A stretch of 64,000 bases of DNA from Streptomyces sp. NBC_00370 (GTDB lineage Bacteria > Actinomycetota > Actinomycetes > Streptomycetales > Streptomycetaceae): contig NZ_CP107968.1 in NCBI RefSeq assembly GCF_036084755.1, positions 1,488,001 through 1,552,000 of the forward strand, given 5' to 3'. The notes below the pieces were generated by a model. It was not told where the DNA came from. It saw only the letters and a program-made list of their open reading frames with translations, and searched no databases. Of the stretch, positions 26,510 through 34,885 are shown piece by piece. Made by a program: the position numbers and the translations under genes. Within the stretch, counting starts at the first letter, position 1, and the number at the start of each line of letters is the position of its first letter.

Positions 26510-27857
26510 CCGTCAGGGCGGTGAGGGCCGCGTGCGCCTTCGGCGCGTGGAGCGGGCTGAAGTGGGGATTGACGGCGAGAGCCTGCTTCAGCCCGTCCCG
26601 CGCGGCGGAGGTGTTGCCGAGGGCCCGCTGGATCATCGCGCGGTGGTAGTGGAACAGGGCGTTGCGGGTGCCGAGGGTGAGCGCCCGGTCGGACTCGGCG
26701 AGGGCTTCGTCGTCCTGGCCGTTGACGTGCAGCGCCCAGGCCAGGGCGTCGTGGGAGTCGAGGAACGGCCGGCTCTTGAGGCCCTGCCGGGCGATGGTCA
26801 GGGCCCGGCCGGGGTTTCCGTGGTCGGCTTCGAAGAGCGCGGCGTCCGCGTCGAGGGCGACGCCGTTGTCGGTGAGGAGCTTCTGTTCGGCGCGGAAGAC
26901 CTGGAACTGCTGTGCGGCCTCCCGCGGATGGCCGAGCGACTGGTGCAACTCGCCGAGCTGGAGCACGTATTCGGGCAGCGGTACACGCTGCACGGCGCGG
27001 CCGAGGTCGGCGACGGCCGCCTTGGTCCTGCCGAGCGCGGCCTCGGCCCTGGCCCGCGCCTGGAGCAGCGGGGTGTAGGAAGGCGCGGCGCGCAGTCCGG
27101 CCTCGGCTTCGTCGAGTGCGGTGGCCGGGTCGCCCTGGTTGAAGGCGAGTTCGCTGAGGTAGTAGCGGGCGAAAGCCTGGTCGGCGGGGCCTGCCGCGTC
27201 CTGGAGGGCGCGCCGCATGTCGGTACGGGCGGTCTTCGTGTCGCCGCGCAGCTCAGCGACGTAGGAAGCACGCGACAAGGACGGTGCCCCGGGTTTGAGG
27301 TCGACCATCTTCTGTACGGCGTCGGCCGCTTCGGAATAGCGGCCGAGCTGGGTGTAGGCGTCGGCGAGTGTGCCGTACAGGGAGGAGTTGTACGGGTTGA
27401 CGGCGACGGCGCGGCGGGCCCAGTCGAGTGCCTGGCTGAAGCGGTGGCGGCCCGCTTCCAGGGCGCCCATGCCGCCCATCGCGGTGAAGTTGTCAGCGGG
27501 CGCCAGTTTCAGTGAGCGCTTGAGCGCTGCTTCGGCCTTGGGGTAGTACGTCGGGTCGGCCGTGGTCTTGGCCTGCTGGACGTAGTCCAGCCCCAGGGTC
27601 GCCAGGCCGACGGCGTCCGTCGGGGTGTGGCGCAGGTGGTTCTGGAGCGTGGTGATGCCGGCGGACAGCGGGTCGGCCCCGGTCGCGGGCCCGGCCGCCT
27701 CGGTGCGCGGGGAGATGCCACTGCCGTGGCGCCCCGCGTCGCGTGGCGCGAGGCCGATGCCTCCGGCGACGAAAAGTCCCACGCCGAGCGCCACGGTCAC
27801 GGCGGCGGCCGGCAGAGTGCGTCGGCGCGCTGCGCGCCGGCGGAGGTAGTGCGTCAA
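26496..27857 (-). CDS. Membrane-anchored TPR protein
   Basis: A 453-residue protein. An N-terminal Arg-rich stretch and one hydrophobic helix (about 17-37) anchor it; the rest is tandem TPRs, for example ALDWARRAVAVNPYNSSLYGTLADAYTQLGRYSEAADAVQKM and PLLQARARAEAALGRTKAAVADLGRAV. The start is TTG 27857 with GGAG 7-10 bases upstream; no better start exists. It is the last gene of the DUF4331-sortase-TPR unit (35 bases after the sortase stop), suggesting a scaffold for that surface system. Confidence 0.85.
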   Translation of the reverse strand: MTHYLRRRAARRRTLPAAAVTVALGVGLFVAGGIGLAPRDAGRHGSGISPRTEAAGPATGADPLSAGITTLQNHLRHTPTDAVGLATLGLDYVQQAKTTADPTYYPKAEAALKRSLKLAPADNFTAMGGMGALEAGRHRFSQALDWARRAVAVNPYNSSLYGTLADAYTQLGRYSEAADAVQKMVDLKPGAPSLSRASYVAELRGDTKTARTDMRRALQDAAGPADQAFARYYLSELAFNQGDPATALDEAEAGLRAAPSYTPLLQARARAEAALGRTKAAVADLGRAVQRVPLPEYVLQLGELHQSLGHPREAAQQFQVFRAEQKLLTDNGVALDADAALFEADHGNPGRALTIARQGLKSRPFLDSHDALAWALHVNGQDDEALAESDRALTLGTRNALFHYHRAMIQRALGNTSAARDGLKQALAVNPHFSPLHAPKAHAALTALTATRR

Positions 27858-27892
27858 TTCCCGCTCCGGTGAGGGGTGGTTGGACGGGCGAA

Positions 27893-28585
27893 CTAGGAGT
27901 GCTTCGACGCCGGAGGCTTGAGCGTCGCGTAGACGACGACGTTGTCCCGGTAGCCGCCGCGCTCGCGGTCGTAGCTGCCGCCGCAGGTGATCAGCCGCAG
28001 CACGGGAGGACCTGCCGTGACGTAGACCTGGTCGTCGGGGAAGGCGTCCTTCTCGTACTGGCGCAGCGCCCGGACGGTGAAGTCGGCCTTGGTGTGGTCA
28101 CCGCGTTCGACGCTGATGGTGTCGCCCGGGTGGAGCGAGGACAGGCCGTAGAAGGCGGCGGGGCCGGTGGCCGAGTCGACGTGCCCGACGATGACGGCGG
28201 CGCCCGGATCACCGGGCCGCGGGCCGTCGCTCCACCAGCCGATCTGGTCGGGACGCTGCGGTACGCCGAGGTGGCCGTCCTGTTGCACCCGCAGACCGAT
28301 GAGCGCGTGGTCGAGGCCGATCGCGGATATTCGTATGCGCATCGGCGGCGCCGCGCGCGGGTGCTGCGTGGCGGTGTGGCCGTCCGTGCCGTGCGGCAGG
28401 GGAAGTGCGCCTCTGTCCACCTGCTCGGGCGCCGGGGACCGGTCGGTGACGAGGGCGACGGTGCCGGTGACGGCCAGCACGACGCCGGCCGCGAGCGCCG
28501 CGAGCGCGGCTGCCCTTCGGCGGCGCGGCGGACGCCCGCCCTCCGGTGCGGAGGGCGGGCGTCCGGCTGTGGCGGGGCCGCTCAC
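27893..28585 (-). CDS. Class F sortase
   Basis: A 230-residue protein with a basic N-terminus, one transmembrane helix (about 25-47) and a sortase domain. The catalytic residues are His135 in VGHVD, Cys201 in ITCGG and an Arg in the GGYRDN region. The length and N-terminal anchor fit the small actinobacterial class F enzymes. GTG 28585 overlaps the stop of the DUF4331 gene. A 16-base-pair hairpin lies inside codons 7-19 and may reduce its translation or transcription relative to the upstream gene. Confidence 0.9.
   Translation of the reverse strand: MSGPATAGRPPSAPEGGRPPRRRRAAALAALAAGVVLAVTGTVALVTDRSPAPEQVDRGALPLPHGTDGHTATQHPRAAPPMRIRISAIGLDHALIGLRVQQDGHLGVPQRPDQIGWWSDGPRPGDPGAAVIVGHVDSATGPAAFYGLSSLHPGDTISVERGDHTKADFTVRALRQYEKDAFPDDQVYVTAGPPVLRLITCGGSYDRERGGYRDNVVVYATLKPPASKHS
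28529..28565 (-). other. Perfect hairpin inside the 5' end of the sortase gene
   Basis: Arms 28529-28544 and 28550-28565 pair perfectly over 16 bases with a 5-base loop. It lies 20 bases after the GTG start, within coding sequence. In the mRNA it would be very stable and could attenuate between the DUF4331 and sortase genes. Confidence 0.6.
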
Positions 28586-30243
28586 GCCTGTCCCGCGCGC
28601 CGCCGGCGCAGGGCCAGGACTCCGGCGCAGGCCAGGAGCGCACCGCCGCCGATGGCTGCCGCGGAGGCGACGGGGAAGTCCCCGCCGAAGGCGCTGCCGC
28701 CGAAACCGGCGCCGACGCCGCCGTCCGGGTGCAGGGAGTCGGCCTGGTTGACCGCGGCGGTGTTGGGCAGCGCCACGTACGGGAACGTGTCACCGGGCTG
28801 ACGGTACGGGGCGTCGACCGCGTCACCCGCGGCCAGCGCTGGCACGATCTTGCCGGTCTGCGCGGCGCCTTCGAGTGCCTGCAGTTCGATGTCGACGACA
28901 TCGTCGTTGAGCCGGCGTCCGTTGGGGAAGCCGCCCAGGTCGCCGCCGATGACACCGAGCCGGTTCGGGTTGGCCGAGACCGGCACCGACATGTTGAGGC
29001 GCAGTTCCTCCGCCGGGAGGAACGCCTTCTTGTCGGCGTCCGCGTTGAGCAGCTGCGAGTTGAGGTCCGCCTTGACCGGACCGCACGCCTTGCAGAGCCC
29101 GGTCAGGAAGATCTCGACCAGGTCGTTACGGGGGGTGGCGGGCGCCGGAACGTTGTAGATGTTCTGGATGAGCTTGGGCACGATCGGGTCCTTGACCGCG
29201 TTCACGACCGGGGTGACCGTGTGGTCCTTCTCCGGCGGCAGCGCGTTGAAGGCGTCCTTGTACTTGAGGGGTACGACCACCTCGTTGACCAGCGGGTTGC
29301 CGAGGCGGGAGACCTGGTGCCAGCCGCCTTCGCCGCCCTTGTCGGGCGTACCGGGACCGCCCTTGCCGTCAGCCGCCGGCTCCGCGTTCTCGCTGCCCTT
29401 GCCGGTGACGACGGCGCCCTGCCGGTCGGTGGTGGACCACACGCCGACCACGGGGTTGCGCTTGGCGTCGCCGTTGAGTGCCAGGTCCTTCTTGGGCACC
29501 TGGATGGCGATGGTGTTGACGTTGTACCCGGCGAGCGTGTTGTGACCGGTCTCCTTGAGGTTGCCCCCGTAGAGGAGGTCGAAGATCCGCAGATCCAGGA
29601 AGAACGGGTCGGACGCCTGGCCCGCGTACGTCTGGCCGCCGTTCGGCAGGGACACGGTGGCCTGCTCGCGCAGCGCCGCGTAGTCCGGCATCGACGCCTT
29701 GCCGACGTTGGACGGCGCCGCAGGGGCGTCCTTGAGCAGTGTCTTGGTGTTGCCGCCGCCGTCGGTGGCCGTCAGGGAGTACGTCTGGCGGAAGTTCAGC
29801 GTCTCGTCGTCCAGGGACTTCACGACGCCGGTGTTGTAGAGGAACTGGTTGGCGTCGTCCCGGACGTGGTTGGTGAACGACCAGGTGTACGTGGTGTCGG
29901 GCTTGCCGTCGCCGTTCCCGTCGATCTTGATGTTGTAGTGCGCGTCGTCGGCGAACGGGTAGAAGTTCGGGCCGCCGTTGGGCTCCTCGAACGGGATCCA
30001 GTTCGCCACCAGCGTGACCGTGTCCGGCTTGTCGGGGCTGGTGAAGGCGTAGACGTCCGTGTTGTCGGCCCTGGGGTCACCACCCGTCAGCGGCGCCTCG
30101 CGGTGGCTGGAGGCGGCGCTGGTGCCCGGCGCGAGGCCGGTGACAGCGGCGGCGGCCAGCAGAGCGAGGGCGCCGGCAGAGGCAAGCGCGCGTTCTGCCG
30201 GGCGTCCCGGAATTCTTCGGCGTGACAGGCGGGAGGACTGCAT
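28582..30243 (-). CDS. DUF4331 secreted protein
   Basis: A 553-residue exported protein. A signal peptide (RALASAGALALLAAAAV...) is followed by SSHREAPLTGGDPRADNTDVYAFTSPD, the entry of DUF4331 proteins, then NWIPFEEPNGGPNFYPF and YNIKIDGNGDGKPDTTY. The C-terminus has a hydrophobic helix followed by RRRRAGQA, like a wall-sorting tail, but no LPXTG stands directly before it; an LPNTA lies about 60 residues from the end. ATG 30243 is preceded by GGATGG. It is the first gene of an operon with the sortase and TPR genes and probably their surface-displayed substrate; function unknown. Confidence 0.88.
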   Translation of the reverse strand: MQSSRLSRRRIPGRPAERALASAGALALLAAAAVTGLAPGTSAASSHREAPLTGGDPRADNTDVYAFTSPDKPDTVTLVANWIPFEEPNGGPNFYPFADDAHYNIKIDGNGDGKPDTTYTWSFTNHVRDDANQFLYNTGVVKSLDDETLNFRQTYSLTATDGGGNTKTLLKDAPAAPSNVGKASMPDYAALREQATVSLPNGGQTYAGQASDPFFLDLRIFDLLYGGNLKETGHNTLAGYNVNTIAIQVPKKDLALNGDAKRNPVVGVWSTTDRQGAVVTGKGSENAEPAADGKGGPGTPDKGGEGGWHQVSRLGNPLVNEVVVPLKYKDAFNALPPEKDHTVTPVVNAVKDPIVPKLIQNIYNVPAPATPRNDLVEIFLTGLCKACGPVKADLNSQLLNADADKKAFLPAEELRLNMSVPVSANPNRLGVIGGDLGGFPNGRRLNDDVVDIELQALEGAAQTGKIVPALAAGDAVDAPYRQPGDTFPYVALPNTAAVNQADSLHPDGGVGAGFGGSAFGGDFPVASAAAIGGGALLACAGVLALRRRRAGQA

Positions 30244-30592
30244 GGGCCATCCATTTCCGGTGTGAGCGCCGTACCTCGCGGGGACCGGGCGGTGGGTACG
30301 GCTGAGATCGGTGGACGCTCGAAGCCCCACACAGACCCTCCGGCAGTGCCCCGATCGGCATGAGCCGTGTGGCAAAAGGCCAGCAATGTGACTTAAAGCT
30401 CCCACCAAATCACCATGCGCATACGGCGCTCGCAATGCCCGTGAGCCGAATGAGGCGAGCGCCGCCCGTCGCCCCCTGGGCCGGTCCGACGACCCTGCCC
30501 GGCCGTTCGGGTGACCGCACCGCCCGCCGCGACGCGCGCGCCGGCCGACCGGGTAGCAGTGCGAGACCCGACCCGGCGCCCTGGAGGCATCC
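30244..30592. other. Divergent promoter region between DUF4331 and NicO genes
   Basis: About 350 bases without a supported gene. The middle (about 30365-30420) is A/T-richer than the flanks. I looked for a zinc- or nickel-type dyad and did not find a convincing one. Confidence 0.55.
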
Positions 30593-32281
30593 ATGACCCA
30601 CCGCCAGCTCGGGCGGCGCGCCGCAGTGGTGGCGGGCGGTCTGCTGTGGCTGCTCGGGACTGCCGCACCGGCGGCCCAGGCGGCCCAGGCCCACCCGCTC
30701 GGCAACTTCTCGGTGAACCACTACACCGGATTCACCGTGCGTCCCGACCGCGTGGACGTCCTGGCGGTCACCGACACCGCGGAGATTCCCACCCTCCAGG
30801 CCGCACCGCGCGTCGACACGGACGGCGACGGCACGCCGAGCGCCGCCGAACGCGCCGCATGGGCCACCGCCCGCTGCGCCGAGACGGCGGGGAAGCTCGC
30901 CGTGACCGCGCCCCGGCGCCTGACCTGGAAGGTCAGCTCCGCCACTTTCGCCTACCGGTCGGGACAGAGCGGACTGCGCACCAGCCGGCTCGACTGCCGC
31001 CTCCGGGCTCCGCTGGAGCTGACGGACGGGCCGCAGACGCTACGGATCGACACGGGCGCCGACAGGGCCCGGGTCGGCTGGAACGAGATCACAGCGAAGG
31101 GTGCGGGTACGCATCTGCGGGACTCCACGGTGCCCGCGTCGTCATCGACCGGTGAACTCCGGCACTATCCGCGCGACTTGCTCGCCACTCCGCTGGGCGA
31201 CACCACGGCGCGGTTCACCGCCGTCCCCGGCGCCGCCGCTTCGAGCGGTACGGAAGGGACGTCCCGGGCCGGGGCTGTGGGCGGACTCACCGGAGGCGTC
31301 GAAGCGCTCTCCCAGAGACTGACGTCGCTCACCGGCACGCGGACGCTCACCGTCCCGGTCGGGGTGCTCGCGGTCCTGCTGTCCGTCGTGCTGGGCGCGG
31401 GGCACGCGCTGCTGCCCGGCCACGGCAAGACCGTCATGGCCGCCTATCTCGCCGGCAAGCGGGGCAGCACCCGGGACGCGCTGACCGTAGGCGCGACGGT
31501 GACCGCCACCCACACCGCGGGGGTGCTGGTCGTCGGCCTCTGTCTCACCACCTTCTCCGCACTCGCCGGTGACACCGTGCTGAACTGGCTGGGCGTGGTG
31601 AGCGGCGCGCTGGTGGCAGCGGTCGGCGCGGCCCTGCTGCTCGACGCGGTGCGCGGGGCGCGCCGCAGGCGTCTCGACGCCGCCACGATCGGCGCGGTGC
31701 CGCCGGGCGCTCGGGAGCCGGCGCTGGTGGGCGCGGCGGGCGCCGCCGACACGGCTGCGGAGATCGCGCACGGTCACACGCATGACGCAGGGCATGGGCA
31801 CGGGCCTCAGCACGGGCTCGGGCACGGGCACGGACCTGCGGACGGGCACCATCGGAATCACCATCACCCGCATGAAAAGCCGCACCGGCACGGGCTGTTC
31901 GGACACCACCACCACAGCCACTCGCCGTCCGCCACGGACGCCGACCGGCCGTACACCAGGCGCGGGCTGATCGGCCTCGGCGTCGCCGGCGGACTCGTAC
32001 CGAGCCCGTCCGCCCTGGTCGTCCTGCTGGGCTCGATCGCCCTGGGCAGAACCGTCTTCGGAGCCGGGCTCGTACTCGCGTACGGCCTCGGCATGGCCGC
32101 CACCTTGACGGCCGTCGGCCTGATCCTTGTCCGCCTCGGAGACAGGCTCGGCACGCTCACGGACCGACCGCTGTTCGCGTTCCTCCGGCGCCTCGCGCCC
32201 AGCACCGCGCTGCTGACGGCCGCGCTCGTCCTTGTCGTGGGCCTCGGACTGATGATCCGCAGTCTGCCGCCGGTGCTGTGA
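30593..32281 (+). CDS. NicO-family nickel/cobalt transporter with periplasmic domain and His-rich loop
   Basis: A 562-residue protein. A signal peptide is followed by about 200 extracytoplasmic residues (HPLGNFSVNHYTGF entry, then RVDTDGDGTPSAAE, which looks calcium-binding). The membrane part has the NicO motif GAGHALLPGHGKTVMAAYLAG and six to seven helices. Between them lies a loop of about 70 residues holding around 28 His (HGHTHDAGHGHG and HHHHSHS), a metal buffer. GGAGGCATCC precedes ATG 30593. Either import or efflux is possible; RcnA-type exporters share the His loop. It is divergent from the DUF4331 operon. Confidence 0.88.
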   Translation: MTHRQLGRRAAVVAGGLLWLLGTAAPAAQAAQAHPLGNFSVNHYTGFTVRPDRVDVLAVTDTAEIPTLQAAPRVDTDGDGTPSAAERAAWATARCAETAGKLAVTAPRRLTWKVSSATFAYRSGQSGLRTSRLDCRLRAPLELTDGPQTLRIDTGADRARVGWNEITAKGAGTHLRDSTVPASSSTGELRHYPRDLLATPLGDTTARFTAVPGAAASSGTEGTSRAGAVGGLTGGVEALSQRLTSLTGTRTLTVPVGVLAVLLSVVLGAGHALLPGHGKTVMAAYLAGKRGSTRDALTVGATVTATHTAGVLVVGLCLTTFSALAGDTVLNWLGVVSGALVAAVGAALLLDAVRGARRRRLDAATIGAVPPGAREPALVGAAGAADTAAEIAHGHTHDAGHGHGPQHGLGHGHGPADGHHRNHHHPHEKPHRHGLFGHHHHSHSPSATDADRPYTRRGLIGLGVAGGLVPSPSALVVLLGSIALGRTVFGAGLVLAYGLGMAATLTAVGLILVRLGDRLGTLTDRPLFAFLRRLAPSTALLTAALVLVVGLGLMIRSLPPVL

Positions 32282-32313
32282 GGCGGACGGTGTCGTGAGG
32301 CGGACGGTGGCCT

Positions 32314-32361
32314 TTGACAAAACGGAACACGGTTCCGTAAATTAAACGGAACGACGTTCCG
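32314..32361 (+). promoter_or_regulatory. Promoter with two tandem operators upstream of the hydrolase gene
   Basis: A -35 TTGACA (32314-32319) and -10 TAAATT (32338-32343) are 18 bases apart. One perfect dyad, ACGGAAC-ACG-GTTCCGT (32322-32338), fills the spacer. A second, CGGAAC-GAC-GTTCCG (32347-32361), covers the expected transcription start. Their centres are 24 bases apart. This is the arrangement of a repressor binding as two dimers, TetR-like in shape. No regulator gene is adjacent. Confidence 0.8.
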
Positions 32362-32413
32362 ATTTCAGCGCCGTCCGAACCAGGCGTCGCTGACCGCTGA
32401 ATGGATCCCCAGC

Positions 32414-33349
32414 ATGAGTGAACCTTCCGCCACCCCCGTCCTGTCCGTCGCACCCGTCGTGCTGCCGGCTCCCGGCCGCGCCGTGGACCTGGAGATACGC
32501 GTCTCCGCGCCCGTGACCGGCAGCGACCTGCCGGTGATCCTGCTCTCGCACGGCCAGGGTTTCTCCAACCACCTCTCCTCGCTGAACGGCTACGCGCCCC
32601 TCGCCCAGTTCTGGGCGGCGCAGGGCTTCGTCGTCATCCAGCCCACCCATCTGAGTTCCAGGTCGCTGAGCCTGGATCCCGCCACTCCCGGGGCGCCGCT
32701 GTTCTGGCGCTCGCGCGCCGAGGACATGCGGGCGGTCCTCGACCAGCTCGACGCGGTCGAGGCCGCCGTACCGCAGCTCGTCGGGCGCCTGGACCGGAAC
32801 AGGGTCGCGGTGGCGGGCCACTCCATGGGCGGCCACACCGCGAGCCTGCTGCTCGGCGCCCGGCTCACCGACCCGGACGACGGCGTGGAGGTGAACATGG
32901 CCGAGCCGCGGATCAAGGCGGGGGTCCTGCTCGGCGCGCCCGGCAGGGGTGGCGACGCCCTCAGCGAGATCGCGGCTACGAACTACCCCGTCTTCCTGAC
33001 CACGGACTTTTCCGCGATGACGACGCCCACGCTCGTGGTCGCCGGCGACAAGGACACCTCCACCCATCTGACGGTCAACGGCCCGGACTGGCATGCCGAT
33101 CCGTACCTCCTCGCCCCCGGCCCCAAGTCCCTGCTCACCGTCTTCGGAGCGGAACACGGCTTCGGCGGGGTCTCCGGTTACGACGTCGCCGAGACCACCG
33201 ACGAGAACCCCGGGCGGGTGGCCGCGGTCGCGCGGCTGACCTCGGCGTATCTCCGCAGCGAGCTGTACCCCGGAGACACCGCCTGGCAGGACGCACGCGC
33301 CGCGCTGACCGGCGGTCCCGACGCGCTCGGACGGATCGAGTCCAAGTAG
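32414..33349 (+). CDS. Alpha/beta hydrolase, chlorophyllase/dienelactone-hydrolase-like
   Basis: A 311-residue soluble hydrolase. The oxyanion region is VILLSHGQGFSNH, the nucleophile Ser is in VAGHSMGGHTAS, the acid is in VVAGDKDTS and the base is the His of GAEHGFGG. The insertion of about 45 residues before the nucleophile (SSRSLSLDPATPGAPLFWRSR) resembles the chlorophyllase-like group. The ribosome site is weak. Its promoter carries two repressor-type operators, so it is probably induced by a small ester or lactone; the substrate is unknown. Confidence 0.87.
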   Translation: MSEPSATPVLSVAPVVLPAPGRAVDLEIRVSAPVTGSDLPVILLSHGQGFSNHLSSLNGYAPLAQFWAAQGFVVIQPTHLSSRSLSLDPATPGAPLFWRSRAEDMRAVLDQLDAVEAAVPQLVGRLDRNRVAVAGHSMGGHTASLLLGARLTDPDDGVEVNMAEPRIKAGVLLGAPGRGGDALSEIAATNYPVFLTTDFSAMTTPTLVVAGDKDTSTHLTVNGPDWHADPYLLAPGPKSLLTVFGAEHGFGGVSGYDVAETTDENPGRVAAVARLTSAYLRSELYPGDTAWQDARAALTGGPDALGRIESK

Positions 33350-33433
33350 GTCGGCTTCCGCGCCGGGAGGGGTCCCGGCGCGGACGGGTTGGATCCGGTG
33401 CGGGGAATCCCCTCGAACCAGGAGGTCCAACTG

Positions 33434-33805
33434 ATGAGTACGGGTATGCGCTCACGCACGGCGACGGCTGCGCTGACGGTGTCGATGGCGGTCGCGCTGG
33501 GGCTCGGTGTGACAACGGCGGCGTACGGCGCCGGCCAGGGGCCCTGCTACGACGGCCGGTGTGACATCACGGTCTCGAAGCCCAGGACGATCAAGGTCAA
33601 CAGCAACCGCTTCGGCTTCGCGAACCTGAAGGTCACACACACCGGCCCCGACGTGGTGAAGGTGTCGGCCGCCGTCACGGGCGGCGGCGCCCACCTCGGC
33701 GGCAGCGCCGGCGCCGGCGGCCTGGTCAGGCTCAACAACCTGGACATCTATGTGAATTCGATCTCCGGCCACAAGGCAAAGCTCAGCCTGTACCCGGCGT
33801 CCTGA
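33434..33805 (+). CDS. Small secreted hypothetical protein
   Basis: A 123-residue precursor with CAGGAGGTCC before ATG 33434 and a signal peptide ending AAYGA. The mature 90-residue part starts GQGPCYDGRCDITVSKPRTI and is beta-rich; two Cys close together could form a small disulfide loop. It resembles the many small exported proteins of Streptomyces. No family is recognised. It ends at a strong terminator. Confidence 0.7.
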   Translation: MSTGMRSRTATAALTVSMAVALGLGVTTAAYGAGQGPCYDGRCDITVSKPRTIKVNSNRFGFANLKVTHTGPDVVKVSAAVTGGGAHLGGSAGAGGLVRLNNLDIYVNSISGHKAKLSLYPAS

Positions 33806-33821
33806 CACCCGGCAGACAGCC

Positions 33822-33857
33822 ACCATCCCGGCGCGGTCCGCGACGCGCCGGGGTGGT
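33822..33857. terminator. Terminator between convergent genes
   Basis: A 14-base-pair stem (33822-33835 with 33844-33857) has one T-G wobble and an 8-base loop. It separates the secreted-protein gene from the convergent SDR gene and can act in both directions. Confidence 0.85.
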
Positions 33858-33867
33858 CTCCGTGCGG

Positions 33868-34647
33868 CTACCAGTCCAGGGTGACCGGTACGAACGGGGC
33901 GTCCTCCGGTGCTGTCTTGCGGGCCCGCAAGGCTGTTTCCGCCGGCTCGCCGACCGGGACACGGAGCGGCGGGTCCGGGTGTTCGATCGTGTCCGCCACC
34001 GCCACGGCCACGTCCTCGGGGGTGACCGGCTCGAAGATGGACGTGCCACGCAGCGGGCCGAACTGTGCGAACAGGGGCGTGTACGGGTCGTTCTCCTTGA
34101 AGAAGGACTTGGCCCGCTCGGCTCCGCCCGAGGAGACCGTGCCCGGCTGGAGGATGCTCACCTTGACGCCGAAGTGGCCCGCCTCGACCGCCAGTGTCTC
34201 GGCGAACGCCTCAAGTGCCCACTTGCTGGCGGCATACGGGCCGATGATCGGCACGACCAGCCGGCCCTGGATGCTGGAGACGAAGACAAGCCGGCCCGCG
34301 CCGCGCTCACGCATCGCGGGCAGCAGACCCTGCACCACCCGCAGCGGACCGAAGGTGTTGAGCTGGAAGAGGGCTTCGACCTCGGAGACCGGCACGCTCT
34401 CCAAGGGCGCGCGGACCGTCGCGCCCGCGTTGCTGACCAGTACGTCGATCTCACCGGCCGCCCGGACGGCCTCGTCCACACTTCCCTGGTCGGTGACGTC
34501 GAGCCGTAGCCGCTGGTCGACGGGGAGGTCGTCGAGGTCGTCGGTCCTGCGGGCCGTGGCGACGACCCGGTGGCCCCGGCGGGCGAGTTCGACGGCGATG
34601 GCGCGGCCGATACCTCTGGAGGCGCCGGTGATGAGCACGGACGTCAT
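33868..34647 (-). CDS. SDR-family oxidoreductase
   Basis: A 259-residue classical short-chain dehydrogenase. The nucleotide loop is TGASRGIGRAIA, NAG is at VSNAGA, the catalytic Ser lies in VFVSSIQG and Tyr/Lys in YAASK. The Arg-rich second strand (VVATARR) favours NADP(H). ATG 34647 has GAGGAG just upstream. It stands alone between a terminator and a gap of 238 bases without clear features. The substrate is unknown. Confidence 0.9.
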   Translation of the reverse strand: MTSVLITGASRGIGRAIAVELARRGHRVVATARRTDDLDDLPVDQRLRLDVTDQGSVDEAVRAAGEIDVLVSNAGATVRAPLESVPVSEVEALFQLNTFGPLRVVQGLLPAMRERGAGRLVFVSSIQGRLVVPIIGPYAASKWALEAFAETLAVEAGHFGVKVSILQPGTVSSGGAERAKSFFKENDPYTPLFAQFGPLRGTSIFEPVTPEDVAVAVADTIEHPDPPLRVPVGEPAETALRARKTAPEDAPFVPVTLDW

Positions 34648-34885
34648 GTCGGTCTCCTCCTCACCCGAGAAGCGAGCACGAGAGCTGTTCGGGTCGACAG
34701 GATCGCCGCACACCACGGGACGACGTGTGTTCCCCTTGGGAAAACGACGCTATACCGCGATCGGACCGACCGCATGCCCAGGGATTCTCAGCTGGTCACC
34801 TGGTCGGTGAGCAGGGCGGCGTCGGCACCGCGCGGTGCAGGAGAGTCCGAGCCGCCGCGCCGACACGGCAGCGCCTGGATCGTCG

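Noticed and set aside
28546..30225. 559-codon plus-strand frame
   Set aside because: Antisense to the DUF4331 gene, no ribosome site and no recognisable content.
31760..31930. CAC/GGGCAC-rich stretch considered as a tandem repeat element
   Set aside because: It encodes the histidine-rich loop of the NicO transporter; the units are irregular.
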